A stretch of 9,394 nt of DNA from Fen-7 sp041494285. GTDB lineage: Archaea > Halobacteriota > Methanosarcinia > Methanotrichales > Methanotrichaceae. Positions 7,024-9,394 of the stretch are shown here, piece by piece. The notes below the pieces were generated by a model that was not told where the DNA came from, ran no database searches, and saw only the letters and a program-made list of their open reading frames with translations. The stretch is taken from contig JBGQAL010000112.1 of the NCBI GenBank assembly GCA_041494285.1, positions 1 to 9,394 on the forward strand, read 5' to 3'. A program made the position numbers and the translations under genes. Each line of letters opens with the position of its first letter. Position 1 is the stretch's first letter.

Positions 7024-7077
7024 TGTTGCATATGGGGTTGGTAATTACGAGTGTTGCACGAGGGTTGGTGGGGATGG
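7024..7077. repeat. Imperfect direct repeat with G-rich, quadruplex-capable end
   Basis: TGTTGCA-N4-GGGTTGGT (7024-7042) recurs as TGTTGCA-N3-GGGTTGGT (7052-7069), spaced 28 bases start to start. The second copy runs on to make GGTTGGTGGGGATGG (7063-7077), four GG tracts separated by two- or three-base loops. It sits in the region shared by the divergent genes at 6951 and 7219. It may be a regulator-binding repeat or a folded DNA element. Confidence 0.5.
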
Positions 7078-7170
7078 AGAATAGTGATAAACTGTTGTTA
7101 CTGGGGCGACATGGGATTTGTAACTATTCTAAATCTGTTATAAAAAGCTTCGTTAACTCTCAGCATCGAC

Positions 7171-7177
7171 TTTATAA
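7171..7177 (+). promoter_or_regulatory. TATA-like element upstream of the membrane protein gene at 7219
   Basis: TTTATAA lies about 45 bp before the ATG at 7219; normal archaeal spacing would start transcription near 7200. A second candidate, TTATAAAAA at 7138-7146, lies further upstream. Both are judged by eye in an A+T-rich stretch. Confidence 0.33.
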
Positions 7178-7218
7178 CTTCATAATGAATACTTGGGCAC
7201 ATGCCCTTAGAGGACGAA

Positions 7219-7743
7219 ATGCTTGATTGGCTAAAGAGAAGAGGGCATGCCGGAAAATTGATAATATGCACAATAGTGATTGGACTGCTCATAATTGGTA
7301 TTGCGAATGTCATCACCGCAGTTAATACGATAAATAAAGAGGCAAACTCATTTATTTATTATCTTGAGCATAAAGAATTAAGCGACAAGGATCTCAAGGA
7401 GCAAACGATTGAGTTAGCTAATCGGATTTTTGATTTTGCGGGTGACAGAATTATAAATACCCCAATTTATTATAATCCTCACTTCAATCAAAGTTATCTT
7501 AATACAAGTCTGGGGCAAAGTGAATGGGATAAAGATACGAAAAATTTGATTAATTACAGCTATGACTCCCAGATCACTTATAATAAAAGGTTTCTGAGTG
7601 AAGTTATTAGGATTAAACAGGAGTTCCAGAAACGCAATCTTACAGACCAGCAATTGGATCAGTTTTATGATAAACCAACAAACCCGATTGGAATGCAAAT
7701 CGTCGCCGGGCGACTTCTAGAATTAGCGAATAGACTACTTTGA
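7219..7743 (+). CDS. Unrecognised single-pass membrane protein
   Basis: I do not recognise this 174-aa protein. Residues 1-12 are short and basic, residues about 13-35 form one strong hydrophobic segment (KLIICTIVIGLLIIGIANVI), and the remaining about 138 residues are soluble and polar, with predicted helices near 55-75, 125-150 and 157-173. An N-in signal anchor with the soluble part outside is likely by the positive-inside rule. It has no cysteine except one inside the membrane segment, and no catalytic motif that I can name. The start at 7219 is preferred to an ATG 18 bases upstream because AGAGGA lies 4 bases before it (7209-7214). It is A+T-richer than the core genes to the left, which suggests acquired DNA. 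The broken DUF4411 gene follows on the same strand; a link between the two is not shown. Confidence 0.68.
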   Translation: MLDWLKRRGHAGKLIICTIVIGLLIIGIANVITAVNTINKEANSFIYYLEHKELSDKDLKEQTIELANRIFDFAGDRIINTPIYYNPHFNQSYLNTSLGQSEWDKDTKNLINYSYDSQITYNKRFLSEVIRIKQEFQKRNLTDQQLDQFYDKPTNPIGMQIVAGRLLELANRLL

Positions 7744-7835
7744 TATGCTCTTTCTAAGTAGTCCTTCCCATTTATTCTCTCCATCAATTAAGCATAGCCC
7801 AAACCGATCAATCTCATCTTAATAAAGAATCTGGT

Positions 7836-8282
7836 TTCTGCATAGACACTTCGGCGTTAATCAAGTTGGAACCTTATTATAAAGACGTTTTCCCAAGCTT
7901 GTGGGGGGAGCCTTGAAGGGCTTTTGAATGAGAGCCGCTTGGTGGCACCATATGAGGTATTTACTGAAATCGACGAAAAGTTCCCGGAAGATTGGAAAAA
8001 ATGGGTAAAAAGCCATAAAAAATGTTTATAGATACCAATGACATAATGACAAAAGCAAAACAAATTCAGAATTGGTATCCGGGACTAACAGACAAAAATG
8101 ATACGAAAACAAATGCCGATTATTTTGTGATAGCACTCGCTCAATACATGGGTTCTTGGACTGTTGTAACAGAAGAAAGCAGGAAAAAAAGTAATATGAA
8201 GATCCCTTATGTCTGTGATAAAATAGGTATACCATGCGTTAATGTATATAATTTCTTTAGAAAGTGCAATTGGAAGTATTAA
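7836..8282 (+). pseudogene. Broken DUF4411 (PIN-like toxin) gene, two frameshifts
   Basis: Three consecutive reading segments join into one recognisable DUF4411 protein of about 148 residues. Segment 1 (7836-7907) reads FCIDTSALIKLEPYYKDVFP then SLWG. Segment 2 (7909-8022) reads SLEGLLNESRLVAPYEVFTE and ends SHKK. Segment 3 (8022-8282) reads MFIDTND and includes NADYFVIALAQYMGSWTVVT and IPYVCDKIGIPCVNVYNFFR. The breaks sit in runs of six G (7903-7908, one G too many) and six A (8017-8022, one A too few). No in-frame ATG, GTG or TTG lies between the upstream stop (7755-7757) and the conserved FCIDTS, so the start is also gone. DUF4411 proteins have a PIN-like nuclease fold and usually act as toxins beside an XRE/ImmA-IrrE-type antitoxin; no such partner is seen here. 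The acidic PIN-type residues (IDTS, TEID, NADYF) remain. Decay is likely; sequencing error at homopolymers is the alternative. Confidence 0.8.
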
Positions 8283-8322
8283 AGCGAGATAACATTAAGT
8301 AACAATTTTATGATAATTCGTC

Positions 8323-8622
8323 TTACTCACCAACCCATATGCACCACCCTTCACGAACAACCCTTAATGCAACAGAACCGCATTCTTGGTCTGCTCTGTC
8401 AACATCTAAAAAAATGTGCGTTCCGTCAGATCGCAACGTGAATAATCCTGAGAATATCGGCGAGCTATGTCAGCCACAACGTATAATGCCGTGCCCCTCT
8501 GTAGGAATATACTTCAGCATTGATCGTTCCAATTTCGTCAAGCGTTTACCCTAAATACTTCCTCAGAGAATGTGTGAGTTTCAAGCGAAGGGACATTTTT
8601 GTTCCGTTAGACCGTTCGCCAT
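8323..8622 (-). pseudogene. Fragmented small gene of unknown family
   Basis: An ATG at 8622-8620 has GGAGG 5 bases upstream (8632-8628), a good ribosome binding site, but its frame stops after 13 codons. Protein-like stretches continue in successive frames: MANGLTEQK (8622-8596), VPSLETHTFSEEVFRVNA (8594-8541), a 25-residue stretch containing INAEVYSYRGARHYTLWLT (8542-8468), and 47 residues (8466-8326) including FSGLFTLRSDGTHIFLDVD and ending GWCIWVGE before a TAA. Each join needs a single-base shift, giving about 99 residues with a beta-strand-like pattern. I do not know the family. The reconstruction is inference: three frameshifts in 300 bases is a lot, and chance open stretches cannot be ruled out. 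The ribosome binding site and clean end favour a decayed gene. Confidence 0.4.
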
Positions 8623-8650
8623 CTGGTCCTCCGTATTAGTCCCTTCGCTT
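8583..8650. repeat. Perfect 12-bp inverted repeat enclosing a start codon
   Basis: AAGCGAAGGGAC (8583-8594) and GTCCCTTCGCTT (8639-8650) are exact reverse complements separated by 44 bases. The loop holds the ribosome binding site and ATG of the fragmented minus-strand gene. It lies 62 bases beyond the stop codon of the IS1-like transposase, so it might be a structure near the element end, a terminator-like hairpin or a translation-control element. No T-run follows either arm, which speaks against a simple terminator. Confidence 0.6.
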
Positions 8651-8712
8651 ACCGTCTTACTTCTGATGCTTTAGATCTTTCGGTTTCCTTGATTCTTGGT
8701 CGTGTATGTCAT

Positions 8713-9393
8713 TTATTGAGTTGGTACTCTGAAAGTCAACAATTCTCTCAGGCTCCATACGTGATCAGTTAGACCTTCAGCCATTGCCGGAGTTCGTTGC
8801 ATCCATCTTTTTCTTCCCTCATTGATCTTTGTTCTCAGAGATTTGTGTGGTTTGACGAGGTTGTACCAAGCCTGGAAAAAGTCAATTGCGTGAGAATGCA
8901 TATGGAGATCTTTGCTGCAGTTCATACCTTTGCGCACGAACCTTGCCAAAGAGTTGCGGATAGTGAGATTGAGCCGTTCTATATATGCCGTGTTGATCTT
9001 GCCACCAGAATCAACACCAAGTGACTCCATAACTTCATCCGGATCTCCAAATACGACACGTTGGATGACTTCTACAACTCTACCCTTCTCTTTCTGCTTG
9101 CATACTTGTGCGTACTTCAAGCTCGGGTAAGGAATGAGTATTGGTAGCGGTTTTCGTCCAATTCCATTGTAACGAGGTGTCTCCAGGTAGCCATAGACAT
9201 TTACTAGTCCTTCTTCGAAAGGATCCCAGTTATCAGATGTGAATACAGGAATCGGAGAATGAATGGACCGTCTTCGTTCAACATCTCTGAAGAGGTTGAT
9301 GGCAGCTCCTGTTGATCGATCTCCTTCATGGTGGCAGATGAATAATCGTGTCTCTGTTTTAATTGCCGTAAGAGTGTAAACATCGCCATAATC
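8713..9393 (-). CDS. IS1-like DDE transposase, C-terminal 226 residues (N-terminus beyond the right edge)
   Basis: The frame is open without interruption from the right window edge to the stop at 8713. It starts DYGDVYTLTAIKTETRLFIC, the strand pair that follows the first catalytic Asp in IS1-type transposases. The second catalytic Asp is probably residue 54 of the visible part (VFTSDN), and the Glu is at 139 in TAYIERLNLTIR. The arginine-rich tail of the catalytic domain (ARFVRKGMNCSKDLHMH) and a C-terminal TPAMAEGLTDHVWSLRELL match IS1-family transposases common in methanogens. The first Asp and the zinc/HTH N-terminal region, often a separate insA-like frame, lie outside the window. No frameshift is seen in the visible part, so the element may be active. 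Family assignment is from recognition, without a search. Confidence 0.85.
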   Translation of the reverse strand, partial: DYGDVYTLTAIKTETRLFICHHEGDRSTGAAINLFRDVERRRSIHSPIPVFTSDNWDPFEEGLVNVYGYLETPRYNGIGRKPLPILIPYPSLKYAQVCKQKEKGRVVEVIQRVVFGDPDEVMESLGVDSGGKINTAYIERLNLTIRNSLARFVRKGMNCSKDLHMHSHAIDFFQAWYNLVKPHKSLRTKINEGRKRWMQRTPAMAEGLTDHVWSLRELLTFRVPTQ

Positions 9394-9394
9394 A
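8713..9394 (-). mobile_element. Insertion sequence of the IS1 type, right-hand portion only seen in part
   Basis: The transposase frame shows that an insertion sequence enters from the right edge. Its terminal inverted repeat and target duplication cannot be fixed because the other end is outside the window. The end inside the window is probably somewhere between 8580 and 8713; the hairpin at 8583-8650 is a candidate landmark. The extent given covers only what the transposase proves. Confidence 0.55.

Noticed and set aside
6741..7031. 96-codon minus-strand frame over the zinc-protein gene
   Set aside because: It has no motif and covers the promoter of the 56-aa gene, whose exact CxxC-x17-CxxC pattern cannot be chance.
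8339..8554. 71-codon plus-strand frame
   Set aside because: The composition looks non-protein-like, no ribosome binding site precedes it, and the opposite strand reads as more convincing protein segments.
8713..9120. Transposase starting at the first visible ATG (9120)
   Set aside because: The same frame stays open and conserved up to position 9393, including the second catalytic Asp, so the ATG is internal.
9204..9389. 61-codon minus-strand frame
   Set aside because: It is an out-of-frame shadow of the IS1-like transposase, whose own frame is open to the window edge.
1..9394. CRISPR array, tRNA or rRNA gene
   Set aside because: No regularly spaced repeats and no cloverleaf-like or rRNA-like sequence were seen on either strand by eye.

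Overview
The window looks like a chromosomal segment of a euryarchaeon, most likely a methanogen of the Methanosarcinales type (for example Methanothrix-like). Reasons: an archaeal-type alanyl-tRNA synthetase with an N-terminal zinc motif, a Nob1 endonuclease, a GfcR/PyrE-like regulator, an EMC6-like membrane protein, the archaeal/eukaryotic ribosome-recycling ATPase ABCE1/Rli, a tiny CxxC-x17-CxxC protein typical of methanogens, and TATA-like promoters with GGAGG-type ribosome binding sites. The species assignment is an inference.

Layout. Positions 1-4252 are read leftward (minus strand): nob1 (3791-4252) overlaps gfcR (3177-3794) by an ATGA, then comes alaS (213-2960), then the first 38 codons of a HicB-like antitoxin gene that leaves the window at position 1. 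Positions 4336-6525 are read rightward: an EMC6-like gene and, 18 bp later, the ABCE1/Rli gene. The two groups diverge from a short 83-bp region (4253-4335). A 56-aa zinc-ribbon gene (6781-6951, minus) follows.

From about 7000 rightward the base composition becomes visibly A+T-richer and the content turns accessory: an unrecognised single-pass membrane protein (7219-7743), a broken DUF4411 (PIN-like toxin) gene carrying two homopolymer frameshifts and no usual start codon (7836-8282), a multi-frame remnant on the minus strand with an intact ribosome binding site (8323-8622) whose start lies between two perfect 12-bp inverted arms, and the C-terminal 226 residues of an IS1-like transposase entering from the right edge (8713-9393).

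Functionally, the core part joins ribosome maturation (Nob1, 16S rRNA 3' end), ribosome recycling (ABCE1), tRNA charging (AlaRS), membrane-protein insertion (EMC6-like) and a PRPP-fold transcription regulator. The right part reads as a decaying insertion/defence-gene site. I saw no CRISPR array, tRNA or rRNA gene. I do not see an obviously new multi-gene system. The most rewarding items are the broken DUF4411 gene, the fragmented minus-strand gene with its hairpin, the overlooked 56-aa zinc protein, and the G-rich repeat region between the divergent genes at 6951 and 7219.
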